Assembly (NCBI GenBank): GCA_947396885.1 | Contig: OX377206.1 | Location: 13,639,466-13,703,465 of the forward strand | Direction of reading: 5' to 3' | Length of the DNA: 64,000 nucleotides | From: Heligmosomoides polygyrus polygyrus | Lineage: Eukaryota > Nematoda > Chromadorea > Rhabditida > Heligmosomidae | Shown here: piece after piece, positions 1 through 10,522 of the stretch | How positions within the stretch are numbered: the first letter of the stretch is position 1 | Layout: each line of letters begins with the position of its first letter | Program-made: the position numbers and the translations under genes | Notes under the pieces: model-generated | Told to the model about the DNA's origin: nothing | The model's input: the letters and a program-made list of their open reading frames with translations, nothing else | Database searches by the model: none

Positions 1-12
1 CATGTTGTTGTG

Positions 13-342
13 TTATTGTAATACTTTTTTCTGCCGCTTGCGCTTATCGTGAACGTGTTGAATAAATAAAGAAATAAAATAAAATAAACCTGCAGTTGAC
101 TGCGATACGTGTATGGATGCATTATCTTGTTGAAAAATGAGGTTGTGCTTACGAAGTCTCCTTAAATGTGGCAAAAGGTGATCTCGGAGCAATTCCTGGT
201 AGTCTTCACTGTTCATCCTACACGAGACGAACTTCCGAAACAAACGGGACAAATCCGCAATCAGAAAACGCAGCCCAACCATGAAACTTCCACCGTCAAA
301 GATGCGCCTAGAGGATACTCAATCTCTTTTCTCAGATCTCTC
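13..342 (-). pseudogene. Tc3-clade transposase fragment (minus half of an inverted pair)
   Basis: The minus frame carries FVSCRMNSEDYQELLRDHLL followed by LIFQQDNASIHVS. This is the central region of Tc1/mariner DDE transposases of the Tc3 clade, including the second catalytic Asp in QQDNA. The N-terminal DNA-binding domain and the third acidic residue are absent, so no working enzyme can be made. The fragment lies back to back with a plus-strand fragment of the same gene beginning near 345, so the locus is a palindromic double fragment. The same arrangement recurs at 53,510-54,110. Family assignment is fairly sure; exact ends are not. Confidence 0.6.
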
Positions 343-344
343 TA

Positions 345-900
345 GTAGTGCAAAAGAAGTGGAATCTTGATGGGCACGACGGGTACAGACACTATTCGAG
401 AGATTTGAGGAGAGAGAGAAGTGAGTATTCTACAGGTGCTACTTTGTCGGTGGAAGTCTCATGGTTTGGGCTGCGTTTTCTGGATACGAACTTGTTGCCT
501 CGTCCGAGAAGGATGAACAGTGTTTGTACTCGGTACACAATTTTCTTCTTCCTTTATTGGTCTTACGTATTCTAACAGCTACGACAATCGACGTCCCATG
601 TGGATGAAGAGAAAACGACAGGCAAAATGACAAGTCGAAATGCAGGAAAAACCCAAGGCGTCTGTGACGGCTCACACAGACGACAGTGCCGCAGCGCGAT
701 CAGATAAGCGGCGGAACCGAGCGCCCACGCCCGGGGCGTGTGAAATAGCTTAATCGCGAATTAGGTCGCGATAAACAGTGAACACTACCAGTAGTCGGTC
801 GGAGATTACCTTCTGCCATATTTAAGAAGATTTCCTAGGCACAGCCTTATTTTCCAACAAGATAATGCATCCGTACACGTATCGCAGTCAACTACAGTTG
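345..900 (+). pseudogene. Tc3-clade transposase fragment (plus half, interrupted)
   Basis: At 361-417 the frame reads WNLDGHDGYRHYSRDLRRE, matching the first-Asp region of Tc3-like transposases. A second stretch at 843-900 reads SLIFQQDNASVHVS, the second-Asp region. Between about 520 and 840 the coding sequence is replaced by unrelated sequence, including a GC-rich patch near 700-760. The two parts belong to one element copy in plus orientation and cannot be translated as one protein. Confidence 0.5.
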
Positions 901-909
901 GCTCAACTT

Positions 910-1424
910 TAACAGAACTCAACATTTGAAGTAGCCTAGTTGTTCTTCATATCTCAACCCGAAAACTATAAAGCATTCTTGTACACAGTGTACAAAAATG
1001 GAACCGCTTAGACATCGGTTTCTGATCTGAAGAACGCCATACTTCATGCATGAGCCTATGTTGATCGATCTGTTATTGATAACCTAATCAGTAGCATGCA
1101 AAAAAGAATTTTCGATATGGTTGCAACAAAGGTGATGTGACGAAGTACTAATCTAACCTTGTTTATAGGTACTTTTGTGATTTATCAGGTTATCTATGAA
1201 GCGAGCTTATATTTTGCACCGGTCTCAATTTCTTAAATTTTCAGTTAAAGTTCGTGGTATCCCGCACTGATAAGATAAACTGCTTAGAATTCTCCTACAG
1301 AAGTCTTCCATAGTGAGGAACACGATGGTAACATTACTGAGCCTCGGCAGCGGGTTCTTCGGGTACCAGTGGACAAACCGGGGGTGAACCTATTTTGCAC
1401 CGTGTGTATGAAGTTATAATAAAG
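910..1424. repeat. Non-coding inverted repeat partner of 52,850-54,250
   Basis: No gene is seen. By eye, 990-1300 matches the reverse complement of about 52,850-53,060, and 1127-1360 matches the reverse complement of about 54,090-54,260. Shared stretches include the GCCGAGGCTCAG motif and an 'acaaaggtgatgtgacgaag' block. It is probably the flank of the Tc3-derived repeat rather than a gene. Confidence 0.45.
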
Positions 1425-1560
1425 TTTACTCGATTATTCGATTAATCGGAAATTCGAATAACCAAAAAATGGGGTTATTCGATTATTCGAAAATTCGAAT
1501 AACCGAAACAAATGGGGTTATTCAATTATTCGTTCATCCGAAAAATTTTAAAAAAGTACA
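1425..1560. repeat. TTCGAATAA-rich AT repeat
   Basis: Degenerate short-period repeat built from TTCGAATAAC and TTATTCGATTATTCG units, largely self-complementary through TTCGAA. An inverted copy lies at about 26,690-26,840, next to the same half of the foldback element found at 1681. Related arrays occur at 5460-5540, 19,580-19,710, 34,640-34,770 and 51,400-51,570. Confidence 0.6.
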
Positions 1561-1680
1561 AGTATAGAATATACGCCAATTGTCGGCTGTCTTGTCGCCG
1601 AAAAAAGCGTGATATAGCCTTTTTTCTCTTTCACCTTTTTCTTGACGTCGCCAGTCTACGGCCATGCCTGTCTCGATCAT

Positions 1681-1817
1681 AGCCCTACTTTATACTTGTG
1701 CCGCCATGCGGCGCGGCACCAATATCGTATTAGATATCGATTTTTCGTGCCGCCCGGTCGATATCTATCCCGACCATAGTGCCGCGCCGCGCAGCGACGC
1801 AAGCATAAACTAGGGCT
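1681..1817. mobile_element. Palindromic foldback MITE (AGCCCTA...TAGGGCT)
   Basis: The ends are inverted: AGCCCTACTTTATACTTG on the left and the complement of TTTATGCTTGCGTCGC on the right. Inside are GC-rich arms (GCCGCCATGCGGCGCGGC) and a central ATCGAT core. It has no coding capacity. The end motif TAGGGC...TTATACTTG..GCC recurs in other foldbacks of the window. It is classed as a non-autonomous palindromic element; no transposase source is identified. Confidence 0.6.
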
Positions 1818-2667
1818 TACGCCGCCCAGTCTTCGTCATGCCCAGTTCGGAACGTGCAGCTTGTAATATCGAATCGGTTACACGAACCAATGTCTCCTCA
1901 ACAGAGGTAACCGTTGGCAAGAATACGAGCAACAAGCTGCGATCGACTCTTCCATCCGCCACCGGTTGATCCTTGGTGGACCGCATCGCTCGACCTGCCT
2001 TAAGGCCCCCCCCAGAGTTCTGCGGCGTTGCCGCTGCCCTATCCTTCATCATAGGGCAGAGACGCAGAGCTCGCCGCCGGCGGCGTCCCTGCCCTATCTT
2101 TGGTGTTGCCGCAGAACTCTGTGGGGGCCTTTATCCTCGGAGGGACGAACTTAAGTGTGCAGATCAGCGGAAGGTGCTGAGCGCCGATAGTCTCGTATGG
2201 CACAACCTTCGCATTTGTGACCAGTCTTCGATCGCGATTCTTGTCAACGATAAAGTCAATCTGCGTCTTGGTATTCCCGCTACAGAAAGACACGAGATGG
2301 GAGTCACGATTTAGAAGGATTGCATTCGCGATGGTGGTATTGTGCTAGTCCGCATACTCAAGAATTCGTTCACCATCAGCATTACGCGCCCCGTAACCGA
2401 AACCGCCATGACAGCTGTGACCATCTTTCGCAGTCCCAACTGGCCGTTGGGATCATCTGCAACAACGACAGCGTCTTCTGGTGGCACCTCTGCTGTCTTC
2501 TCATCAAGTAGGGTCAAAAACCCGTCCTTGGCTCGCTCCGAGCAACCTATCTGCTGCGGAGTGTACGCAGAGAGGAAATGAATCTGTTCTGTGTGGCAGT
2601 CCCAGGACCACCAATGTTGCGATAATGGTCTCCGAACGGTTCCGAGACGCGATTGCAAGCGTGGCAC
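1818..2667 (-). pseudogene. RTE-clade LINE fragment, endonuclease region, minus strand
   Basis: Reading right to left, pieces of an apurinic-type endonuclease domain are visible: FLSAYTPQQIGCSERAKDGF, then LLDEKTAEVPPEDAVVVADD, then FCSGNTKTQIDFIV and KVVPYETIGAQHLPLIC. Below 1975 comes the linker peptide VTDSILQAARSELG that precedes the reverse transcriptase in the plus-strand copy at 3300. Several frame changes and a palindrome insertion (2001-2132) break it. It is head to head with the plus-strand RTE fragment starting near 2625. Confidence 0.65.
2001..2132. mobile_element. Palindromic foldback inserted in RTE fragment
   Basis: Left arm TAAGGCCCCCC...AGAGTTCTGCGGC is mirrored by GCCGCAGAACTCTG...GGGGGCCTTTA on the right, enclosing CCGCCGGCGG. 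It splits the minus-strand RTE frame exactly between the endonuclease end and the linker peptide, so it is an insertion. It has no coding capacity. Confidence 0.6.
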
Positions 2668-4620
2668 GTTTCAATGACCGCTCGATGAAGGTCGCAATCG
2701 CTGCAGAACGGCGGACGTACCATCTTTTCTCTGCATATACTCCACAAACAGGCTGCTCTGAGCGAGCCAAGGATGAATTTTGGTGCCTGAAAGAAAAAAG
2801 GAGCTTGATGAGAAGACTGCAGAAGTGCCGTCACAAGACGTAATCATTGTCGTAGGTGACCTGAGCGGACACGTTGGCGCTGCGAACTACGGGTACAGCT
2901 GTCATGGTTGTCTCGGTTTTGGTTCACGTAACGCTGATGGTGAGCGCATCCTGTATGCGAGTATGCGGAGTCGTACGATCTCACCATCGTGAACACCAGA
3001 TTCCGAAAACGTGAATCCCACCTTATCTAATTCTACAGCGGGAATTCTAAAACGCAGATCGACTTTGTCCTTGTGCGAAATCGTGAGCAAAGGCTTGTCA
3101 CGGAGGCGAAGGTCGTGCCGTATGAAACGTTCGCCACACAGCACTGCCCACTGATCTGCACTATGAAGATCTCACCACCGATGTTTAGGCAGGTCGAACG
3201 GAGCGGTCCGTTAAGGATCAAGTGAGGCGTCTGAAAGAAAAGGAAGCAGCTGTAACTTCGAGCATTCGGTTGCCGACGGTCGCGACAGTCGACGAGACAT
3301 GGAAAATGCCACCGACGCGATTCTCAGTGCTGCGCGTTCCGAAGTCGGCACTACGAAACCGGGACGGCGTAAGGTCGATAAGCAGACATGGCTGTGGACT
3401 AGCGAAGTTAAGAAAAAAGTCCGAGAGAAGAAGAGATTATGCCACGTATTTCTCGAGGATAAGACAGCCGATAAATGGCGTCTGTATCAGGAAGCCAAGA
3501 AAGCCGCTAAGGAGGCAGTTGCCGTTGCAAGAGCCACTCATTACGATGATGTCAACTCGAGGCTTGAGTCGCGCGATGGTGAGCGATTTCTTTATCGACT
3601 CGCGAAGGTACGTCGTCGCCAGACTGAGGATGTTGAGAAGTTCTTTAGCACCAACGATGAGAACGGTCATCTACTCATGGTCGGCAAGATGGTTTTGAAC
3701 CGATGGCGCACCTACTTCGAGGAAGTCTCGACAATGGAGTTCGCTCACCCAAGCATTCCATCTTCTTCTCCTGTACACGGTCCCGTTCAGAATATCACCG
3801 TAGAGAAGGTAGAAGCGGCTCTGAAGAAGATGAAGCCGGTCAAGGCAACGGGTCCCGATGATTTGGCGGCCGCCGTATGGAAGTTGAAATCCTGGTACCC
3901 AACGAAGTGGCTGGCGGCGTTCTTCAACCAGATTATTGCGGAGAAGAAAGTGCCCGATATTCAGCAGAGAGGCACGACGATCCCGATTTGGAAAAAGAAA
4001 AGCAGTCCGGCAGACTGCACAAACTACCGTCCAATCTGATTGCTTTCGCACAGCATGAAGATCTTAGAGCGGATTGTCGACGGGCGCATTCGTGATATCG
4101 TCCAGCTCTCTACCAATCAGTGCGGCCTTCCTGGATTTGGAAAAGGCCTTTGATCGCGTTCCGCGTAAAGTGATATGGTATGCCTTACGAGAACATGGAG
4201 AACTCGTAGAGTGGGTACGAATACTGTACTCTTGTCCAAAGGGTCGAATGCAAGCTGCAGCAGGTACGTAGACGGAGTTTCTCATCTCCGTTGGAGTACA
4301 TCAAAGGTCTGCGCTCTCCCCTCTACTCTTCGTCGTCGTTGTGGATGCCATATCGCGTGATCTTCAGCAGCCAGTCCTTTGGACGCTGCGTTATGCTGAT
4401 GATGTAATGCTCGCTAGCGAAGATAAGATTGAACTCCAGCAGCAGGTATAAGCTTGATGCGGTCGCTTGGAGAGATTTGAACTCAAACTTAATGTCAAGA
4501 AGACCGAGTATATCACGACTGACGAAGATGGCTCCAGCTACAATAAGGTAAACGGCACTGAGCTGAAAATCCCGACAAGTACGGAAGCTCGTCCATCCAG
4601 CGTATACGGATCGCAATCGG
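2625..4620 (+). pseudogene. RTE-clade LINE: endonuclease plus reverse transcriptase, decayed
   Basis: This is the most complete LINE in the window. The endonuclease region shows FSAYTPQTGCSERAKDEF and VIIVVGDLSGHVGA, then KTQIDFVLVRNRE and AKVVPYETFATQHCPLIC. The linker and the start of the reverse transcriptase form one long frame at 3299-4039, including ALKKMKPVKATGPDDLAA and NQIIAEKKVPDIQQ, then PIWKKKSSPADCTNYRPI. After frame changes come FLDLEKAFDRVPRKVIWYAL and the catalytic YADD box at 4392-4403. The product would copy LINE RNA at nicked target DNA. Frameshifts make it inactive. The 3' end fuses at about 4620 to the 3' flank of C2 copy A, a junction shared with the RTE pieces at 25,640 and 56,838. 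Confidence 0.8.
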
Positions 4621-5158
4621 ATCTTTAACGAGTCATTTTTATGTTACACTAATGCAACATATGAAAGGAATATTTAATCTACATCAGCGACAAATCATTA
4701 TATCACATATGGCATTCGACTTTTTGCCAGATCAAGAGTGAAACTCTAATAGACAGCAGTAGTTGCTCATGAATACCCGAACAGACGCAAGAAGAACAAA
4801 GACGACGGAACAATTGATGAGAAGGAAGAGGGAACAGGGTGTATCGAAGGCTGATAAGGCTGTCATCAATCACACCAGAAAATCTACACGATATGCGATC
4901 ATAATGCAAAGATTCGAGATTATCCATCGGTGTGAATAACTAGCTAATCAATATATATATATACGTGTCGTGTAGAAAACAATCTAGTATCACATGTTCC
5001 ATTGTCTATAGAATTATTAACACACAAGCACGGAAAACTGGCCAGGCTGAACGCCAACGTTGTACAAAATATGACTGATCACTGATTCTTTCGTCCTTAA
5101 TAATACATATACACACAATCGACCCTTTTTGACATAAAAAACGATTAATTCGAGAAAC
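4621..5158 (-). other. 3' flank of C2 copy A
   Basis: Non-coding sequence downstream of the minus-strand C2 exon pair, repeated after every C2 copy. It contains the block ending in GGATAATCTCGAATCTTTGC and an AATAATACATATACACAC stretch soon after the stop codon. It is presumably 3' UTR and flank. No other gene is seen. Confidence 0.5.
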
Positions 5159-6017
5159 TCAAACATTCTTGTCAAACGAAAACCACCCCTCCAGTACCCG
5201 ATTGCCTTTTCTGTCTTCCGGCCGATTCTTCTGCTTCTGAAGAGGAATGTACAGCAGCTTGTTGTTATCCATCAGGCCTTCAGAGTTCCACACCGACAAC
5301 TCCAGTACACGCGTCGACAGTAAATGCTCGCCACCCACTATGTCGTAGTACACCTAGACAAAGAAAGAATTTTACACATAGACAAGGACTATACTTGTGC
5401 TCGAGTGATTTATTCGAGTAAGCTTTTGAATGATTTTTAATCGAATTTCAAACTGCTTATTTCAAATATACTCGAATTCGAACACTCGAAACCAGTGAGC
5501 ATTCGAAATTATTCGAATATTCGAAAAAAGCACAATTATACTGCACATGGATCCTGAGGTGCGCGCAGAATCAGACCGTTGAACCGATATCCATGAACAC
5601 AATGTCCAAAATCTCTCCTACATGTCAGGATAGCGACAGCACCGATTAAAAGGCCAAAGCGTTACTGCCAGAGACGTTATTGTGCCGATCCGAGTCCTCA
5701 GATTTTAGACCGCAATACCAACAAATCTAACTCCATTACGCTTCCACGTTCCTTTCACCACAACATATTTCTACAGATGACTTCAAAGAAACTAAATAAA
5801 CCAGAGGAGAGTCGCATATCCACCACCTCAGTGACTACAACAACGCTGAACAAGAATAGACAACTCCTCACCTCTCTGTTGAAAGTCGGATTTTGACTCG
5901 CTTTCACCACCTGGGTCTTCCGATTGGTGAGATTCTGAGAATCGGGACGAATGTATGACTTCACGTAAGTATCCGGTGCCTGACCAGTGGCTAGGAGAGC
6001 TAGATGCTTCGCGTGAC
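5159..6017 (-). CDS. C2-domain terminal exon pair, copy A
   Basis: Two exons on the minus strand. Exon 1 (6017-5872) follows a TTTCAG-type acceptor and reads HLALLATGQAPD, KSYIRPDSQNLTNRKTQVVK and NPTFNRE. It ends at a GTGAG donor. Exon 2 (5353-5159) follows CTAG and reads YYDIVGGEHLLSTRVLELSV and VLEGWFSFDKNV, then a stop. The order of alternating strands, YVKSYI-like and NPTFN motifs and SVWN is typical of a C2 domain. The loop-3 Asp is replaced (VWNS), suggesting a calcium-independent C2 as in RIM or PI3K-C2 tails. Compared with copies B and E, exon 2 lacks two codons (NNKLLY instead of NNKLYLLY) but stays open. Upstream exons are not identifiable. Confidence 0.55.
5400..5545. repeat. TTCGAA-rich array in C2 intron A
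   Basis: The intron of C2 copy A carries degenerate ATTCGAATATTCG units. The same array sits at the same place in copies B (19,580-19,710) and E (34,640-34,770) but is missing from C, D, F, G and H. Confidence 0.5.
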
Positions 6018-6518
6018 CTGAAACAATGAAATCAAAAGAGCTTGACTAAACCAGTCTAAAAGGCACTGTGGCTATAGCAGTGTTCTCACAAAATTTGAAA
6101 CGGCAGGTGTACCCGTGCTTCGTTTTCCGATGATACGGTTCTTATTGATCCTTTCGTTTTCTTCTCAGTTGCAGCACAAACATTTTCGAACATTCCCATT
6201 GCTACTGGTGGCTCGCTGGTTTCCGAAAGAATATGGATAACTTCCAGTTAACAAATCTGATTGGTGAACAGTTTGCTGAGAAAACCGTACTCAGAGTACG
6301 CCGTCGCAAGCCCAGTGTACTCCAACGAGGATAAAGTTTTTTTTTCAAGCTCAATTCTAGCAATTTACCGTAGTATCCATTTTTGTCATACTGTGTTTGG
6401 CCAATGCTATCTCGAAAAAAATTAGCTTGGCAATTATTTTCTCACAATTTCGTAAAATAATTCAAAGAATGAAGAGGCGTCGGTTACCTTATCCTGTTTC
6501 TCCAGGTGTTTAGCTTCA
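6018..6518. other. Spacer between C2 copy A and promoter cassette
   Basis: This block is repeated with every C2 copy. It holds a stretch at about 6180-6340 that reads on the plus strand as CTCAGTTGCAG followed by CACAAACATTTTCG..., ends in GAGGATAAAG and is followed by a T-run. In sister copies this is CAACGAGAATAAAG with an AATAAA signal. It may be the terminal exon of a second gene oriented opposite to C2. No frame is open in all copies, so it is left unassigned. Confidence 0.35.
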
Positions 6519-6563
6519 GGCTCCGCCCACTACATAAGCGCTAGGCTACATAAGCGCGCGGCG
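6519..6563 (+). promoter_or_regulatory. Promoter cassette 1 (degenerate TATA)
   Basis: GGCTCCGCCCACT is followed by CTACATAAGCG occurring twice and then CGCGCGGCG. Both TATA elements have A-to-C changes relative to the TATATAAG of sister copies, so this copy is probably weakened. Downstream sequence is class II, with the cacattgcagagttcatc block. Confidence 0.45.
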
Positions 6564-6624
6564 AGGTCAGAGCCACATTGCAGAGTTCATCAACAGGAAA
6601 TATTGACCTGCTTGGAAGAGAGCT

Positions 6625-6695
6625 TAAAATACATGTCTGAAAAAGGGTAGGGACGTGTGACGCTGACTGTTGGTTTGAGGGAGCTACCGTGTAAG
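6625..6695 (+). pseudogene. Class II leader ORF, stopped
   Basis: Corresponds to the small exon at 59,301-59,358 but reads MSEKG then TAG where that copy has CAG. The following GTGTAAGTTG donor-like site is retained. Confidence 0.3.
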
Positions 6696-6765
6696 TTGTT
6701 GTCGTAAGCTCGGCTATATCCCATGAATGGTAAAATATGTACAAGACAAAAGGATAGGGTTCCGC

Positions 6766-6978
6766 GTCATTGAATCCATTTGATATTCAGCTTATACAAG
6801 GAATAACAGTGGCCATTCGGTAAACAATTCAGTGAAAAATTCTCCCCAAACATGTCTGGCACCGAACACCGGCACAGGAGGGATGGAAAGGTTGATTGGC
6901 CTGGACGTGGAATCCGAACCGGAAAGTGGCGTCGGGTGCGCGCGACTGCCGGCACCTCCGACTGCGCTACACGCGCCG
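6766..6978 (-). mobile_element. tRNA-derived SINE (minus)
   Basis: On the minus strand the head reads GGCGCGTGTAGCGCAGTCGG, which fits a polymerase III A box (TAGCGCAGTCGG). A B-box-like GGTTCGGATTCC lies about 50 bases later. The body and the tail region GTTATTCCTTGTATAAGC match the SINE at 54,838. It lies in a segment that is inverted with respect to 54,260-55,420. Confidence 0.6.
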
Positions 6979-6984
6979 AAATAA

Positions 6985-7200
6985 ATAAATAAATAGATAA
7001 ATGAATAAAATACTTTTCGAATCCATTTGGAAACTTTTCGAAACAAACTCGATGCGTATAAAATCAAAGTGAGCGTCTTCTAAGTCGAAACGAGCTTTTT
7101 ACGTCATCTCACAACAACAGATTCTTCAAGGTGAATAAGTTTTTATTCAGAAAAATCTGAAACTTTCTATTTTTTTTTTAGAAAGCTGCCCGATTCGTCT
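6985..7200. repeat. Degenerate approx. 30-bp AT-rich repeats
   Basis: Successive units of the type CATTTGGAAACTTTTCG and GTCGAAACGAGCTTTTT. The same unit style occurs at 16,440-16,680, 17,500-17,630, 32,745-33,000, 33,840-33,960, 46,800-46,985 and, inverted, 54,600-54,800. No coding capacity is convincing. Confidence 0.45.
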
Positions 7201-7346
7201 TGTAAAATTGATGATTTTGAGAGAAAATAATTATTTAAATTTCATAGGAGTGCTGACTCAGTTGGCCTGGGCGGGAAACCCCGAGCCAAAAACATGGTAT
7301 CAGGTCCACGCGACTGCCGGCACTTCCTCCGTCTGCGCTCCAGGCG

Positions 7347-7464
7347 TAAGGCCTATGTTATTCTTCGGCGACGCGTCGGCGACGCTGTGTTGTGCGGGTA
7401 CGCAGTGCGTAGCAGCCCATGTAACACTGCCGCCGACGTCGCCGAAGTATAACATAGGCCTAAG
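7347..7464. mobile_element. Palindromic foldback MITE (AGGCCTATGTTAT ends)
   Basis: Left TAAGGCCTATGTTAT and right ATAACATAGGCCTAAG are complementary, with TTCGGCGACG arms inside and a CGTAGCAGCC core. It interrupts a SINE whose other part lies at 7258-7346. An inverted copy is at 54,374-54,485. Confidence 0.65.
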
Positions 7465-7579
7465 TGGAGTTAAGTGTGATAATTGCAGTTGAGCAAGCAA
7501 AAACGGGGCTCGGTCAGCCGCGTGCCAAACGCCAAATGCCAGAAGGTGACTTCTAGGAGTTAAGTATGGGACCTCCTTA

Positions 7580-8040
7580 GGTATATAATCCACTTCTAAC
7601 ACGTGTGTTCTCAATGGTGGACACTTGGTGCCTGACCTCGACAACGTTTCCTCTAACTTCTGACGTTTCGCACATGACTTGTGGTGCAGGTAATTTTTAG
7701 GAGTTGTGTTACTTCTGTCATCCGGTGTGTCACTATATAGACACGAGGTTTAGATGTAAGGACTTATCCGAAACGTAATTCTTTGGTTCTCTGATGGGCA
7801 AGGTCGGAAACTGCGTGGTCCTGCGTGGCAGCTAGCGAGACGCGTTCGTGGTTGCAGAGGTGTTAACGCGTTGATTGAAATTTTTCGGGACACCCAAAAA
7901 ATGAATTCGTGACTCTATTACGATTACGGTCAGGAGGTACACCCTCCCCCAGCAGGGGGCGGGGGTACCTCCTGACCGTCCGCCACACACAGCGAATGTA
8001 AATGCAGTCCTATCTCCTTCCAATTGCAGATTCTGGTCTT
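7580..8040. other. Non-coding stretch with hairpin 7928-7977
   Basis: No gene is seen. GGTCAGGAGGTACaCCCtCC pairs with GGGGGTACCTCCTGACC to give a strong hairpin at 7928-7977. The same hairpin with the same right-hand flank (CGCCACACACAGCGAATG) occurs at 59,385-59,436, so it is part of a dispersed repeat. Confidence 0.5.
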
Positions 8041-8570
8041 ATTATCCTCTGAATTGGGCAACGGAGGGAACTCTAGGATGAAGGCAATTTTAACACGGGT
8101 CCGTCAATCGAGCCACACCATGAAGTCACTTTCCCTGCCTAAATCTATGCTCTGGCACAGAACAGAGCTATAGCATTGTTTGTTTGTTTTCATTACTATC
8201 AGTGTGTCTTGCCTCTTTTTTTCTCGTGCTAGTGACACTTTTTATAGGGTGACCTCTCCCCGACCCTATTTGCGCCAAACCAATGATGTGCGCACCATCA
8301 AAATTTGTCAAGGAAATCTAAATCCGTAGTAAATTGTTTTCAGCGGTAGCACCCACAGTAGCGTCATCAGTGCTGACTAGGTATAGAGCAATTTTTTTAG
8401 ATGCAAGGCGAGCTTCTTCCGGCAATTTCCATCTCTTTCAGACTGCTTCTGGAGAGTACCAGTGGGGGCAATTTCATCTAGGCAAAAATTTTGTCACAGT
8501 GTATTAAAATAATTCACAAACTGATTAGGTGCCAGTTCCGCTCCTTTCTTCCTCTGCGTCTCTAGCAATA
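8041..8570. other. Duplicated non-coding block upstream of cassette 2
   Basis: 8060-8270 is related, in inverted orientation, to 29,020-29,260 and 63,520-63,720. From 8375 the sequence runs in direct duplication with 30,292 onward (gactaggtatagagcaat). No open frame of note. Confidence 0.45.
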
Positions 8571-8603
8571 GGCTCCGCCCTCTGGGTTATATAAGCTCGC
8601 GCC
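8571..8603 (+). promoter_or_regulatory. Promoter cassette 2
   Basis: GGCTCCGCCC is followed by TCTGGGT, then TATATAAG and CTCGCGCCG. Spacing between the GC box and TATA matches the other copies. The downstream class III sequence contains a short ORF at 8656. Confidence 0.55.
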
Positions 8604-8655
8604 GAGTGGGGATCATTGGTTGAGTATCTCAGTGGCAAAGTGAAGTGGTGCTGAA

Positions 8656-8748
8656 ATGGGTTCGCAAAAAGCGAGAAAAGCGAGATGCGAGGGCATTGCT
8701 GGTCCTTGGTCGTTGGTACTAGAAATATGTGCATTGCCGTTGTTGTAA
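8656..8748 (+). CDS. Class III small ORF (30 aa)
   Basis: Starts MGSQKARKARCEG and ends ICALPLL, about 65 bases downstream of the TATA box. The sister copy at 30,570 starts MGWQKARK and ends in the same ICALPLL despite indel differences between the two. The basic N-terminus followed by a short hydrophobic stretch resembles a signal or anchor peptide. No homologue is recognised, and the ORF may be fortuitous or a first exon. Confidence 0.3.
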   Translation: MGSQKARKARCEGIAGPWSLVLEICALPLL

Positions 8749-9430
8749 GATTCTATGTACGACAGTAGCTCAGGTCGTCAACGGAGAAAACGCTTATTGA
8801 CTTCTGAAATGAGCATGGAAAAGGACCCCAATTTTTTGCATGAATACATTGAACCGGCCACGTTCTGAAGTTCTTTTTACACGCGAGAACGGAAATCTCT
8901 CCTAGGATTGTTTTTTTTTTCGGTGAGGGACTTGAAGATGTACGAAATTCATCAAGGGCATGTCTACTGCGGAAGAAATTGGCTTTAGTGCTTCAAATTA
9001 CAGCATGTGTGGTGTGAAACTCCTAGTAAATGCTTTGTTGTCGCAAAGCGTTTCTCAGCGCTTTTGCTCCCCTTTAGTCGTTCTCAACGACTCGAAACCC
9101 CTGCCGGGATGGAAGGCTTGGCTGGCTTTGACGGAATCCGAACCAAGAACTTTGAATGAATGTGAGACACAGCACTTCTTTCGACCAAAAAAAAAACCAG
9201 TCACCTCTCATTGTCATAGTTCACGAGCACTACCATTGGCAAGCACCCTTTGGCAAACACTAAGGACCTCCGTATTTTTCCAATCTACAAGCAGAAGCAG
9301 AGGCATTTTACTGCTTCCTTTTTCTTCCAAGCGCCTCCACCGAGAGAGTTCCTCTTTCATTTCGTTTGGGGCTCCCCGTAGTGGAAATAGGAGGGGTTGA
9401 ACATGCTGAGGTAACTAAGATGTTTGATGG
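8749..9430. repeat. Block duplicated at 30,660-31,220, with SINE remnant
   Basis: Near-identical by eye to the region after cassette 5. A minus-strand remnant of the tRNA-derived SINE lies at about 9095-9165 (GGGATGGAAGGCTTGGCTGG). The 146-codon plus frame here runs across that SINE remnant and is not considered a gene. Confidence 0.5.
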
Positions 9431-10348
9431 AGCAATAAATATCGAAAAACTAATGGAGGCGCTTAAACACCGGCAAGATTTCGTACTCCGCGGCTAAGCA
9501 AGCGCACGTCCGCGTTTCAGCGCCGCGACATCGCATGCGGCTATCGGTGACGTCGCGTTGGAGTTACGTCCTGGAGCCCTCTGCCGGCGTCGGCTACGTC
9601 CTCACGGGGCAAATGTGGTCACCGATGGCAGCGTGGGGAGTTGCGCTTGAGAGGCTGTGGAGGGTGTGGGTATGTTGAAAGGCAAAACTTAAGGTAGACG
9701 TGAAAGGAGTAGGAGAAGATTGATTTTCCTTCCTTCAGTGCATCTGAGGGATTTTCAATATCGCGTTCAAAGAACGACAATATCGATCGATACTGACTAT
9801 CTGATCGAAACTTCTCCATGCTGTGAAGCGCTTCCAGAGGCCATCACAATCACGAAACTCTCATTCCGACCGGTCAACGTAGTCCTTTGTGTTGACCAAG
9901 TACATACACATTTAAATAGCCACACTTCCCACAGAAAGAAATGTTGGAGGGCGTGGTGTATTTCAATAGAAATCTTGTTGAAATGTTGTAATGATCAATA
10001 CCGAATTTGTTTCACTTCTTGCTTCTCCTTTCAAGAAATGTTTGTTATGGATGAGATAAATGTATCCTTCGCTTTTCCACGGCGCGTGAGCAAAGCCAGT
10101 CCTCAAGTTTTTCAGGGCCTCAGTTCTTGAACAATGCTTGAAACCAGCATCTAGAATCTTCATTTGTTATTTTAGCAGCAGACAGCTCCTTTTTTCTTTC
10201 TACCGTTTTCATGGTAAATCTGACAATTATCAATTTTCGAGTGTCATTTGGTCCCGTTTTTGTAGTCTTTTGGGACATCACCAGCCGAAAGCAATCCGGG
10301 TTAGACTGACAAGGAAGTCTGTGAGTTTACCCCAACGATTTCCAATAA
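9431..10348. other. Unassigned stretch
   Basis: A GC-rich patch at 9480-9620 (CGCGGCTAAGCAAGCGCACG...) is followed by AT-richer sequence. Frames of 60-136 codons exist on both strands but overlap one another and show no family motif. Nothing supportable is seen here. Confidence 0.3.
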
Positions 10349-10522
10349 CAAGTGCTGCGATACGCCTAACGGCGTGTCTCGCACTTGCCCGCTTCGCGGG
10401 GTGATACAGTTAGTCTTTTTCTCAGGAACTACTCTTTTTCAAAGAAAGAAGTGCGCTTCAAAAAAAATTATTCATAGCGCAACGAGAATGGTTTAATTTT
10501 CACTCAAACACTTCGGTGAATA

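Noticed and set aside
3222..3698. 158-codon plus-strand frame
   Set aside because: Overlaps the true RTE frame (3299-4039) in another phase; no domain.
8960..9400. 146-codon plus-strand frame
   Set aside because: Runs across a SINE remnant and is disrupted in the duplicated copy at 30,864, where it ends after 90 codons.
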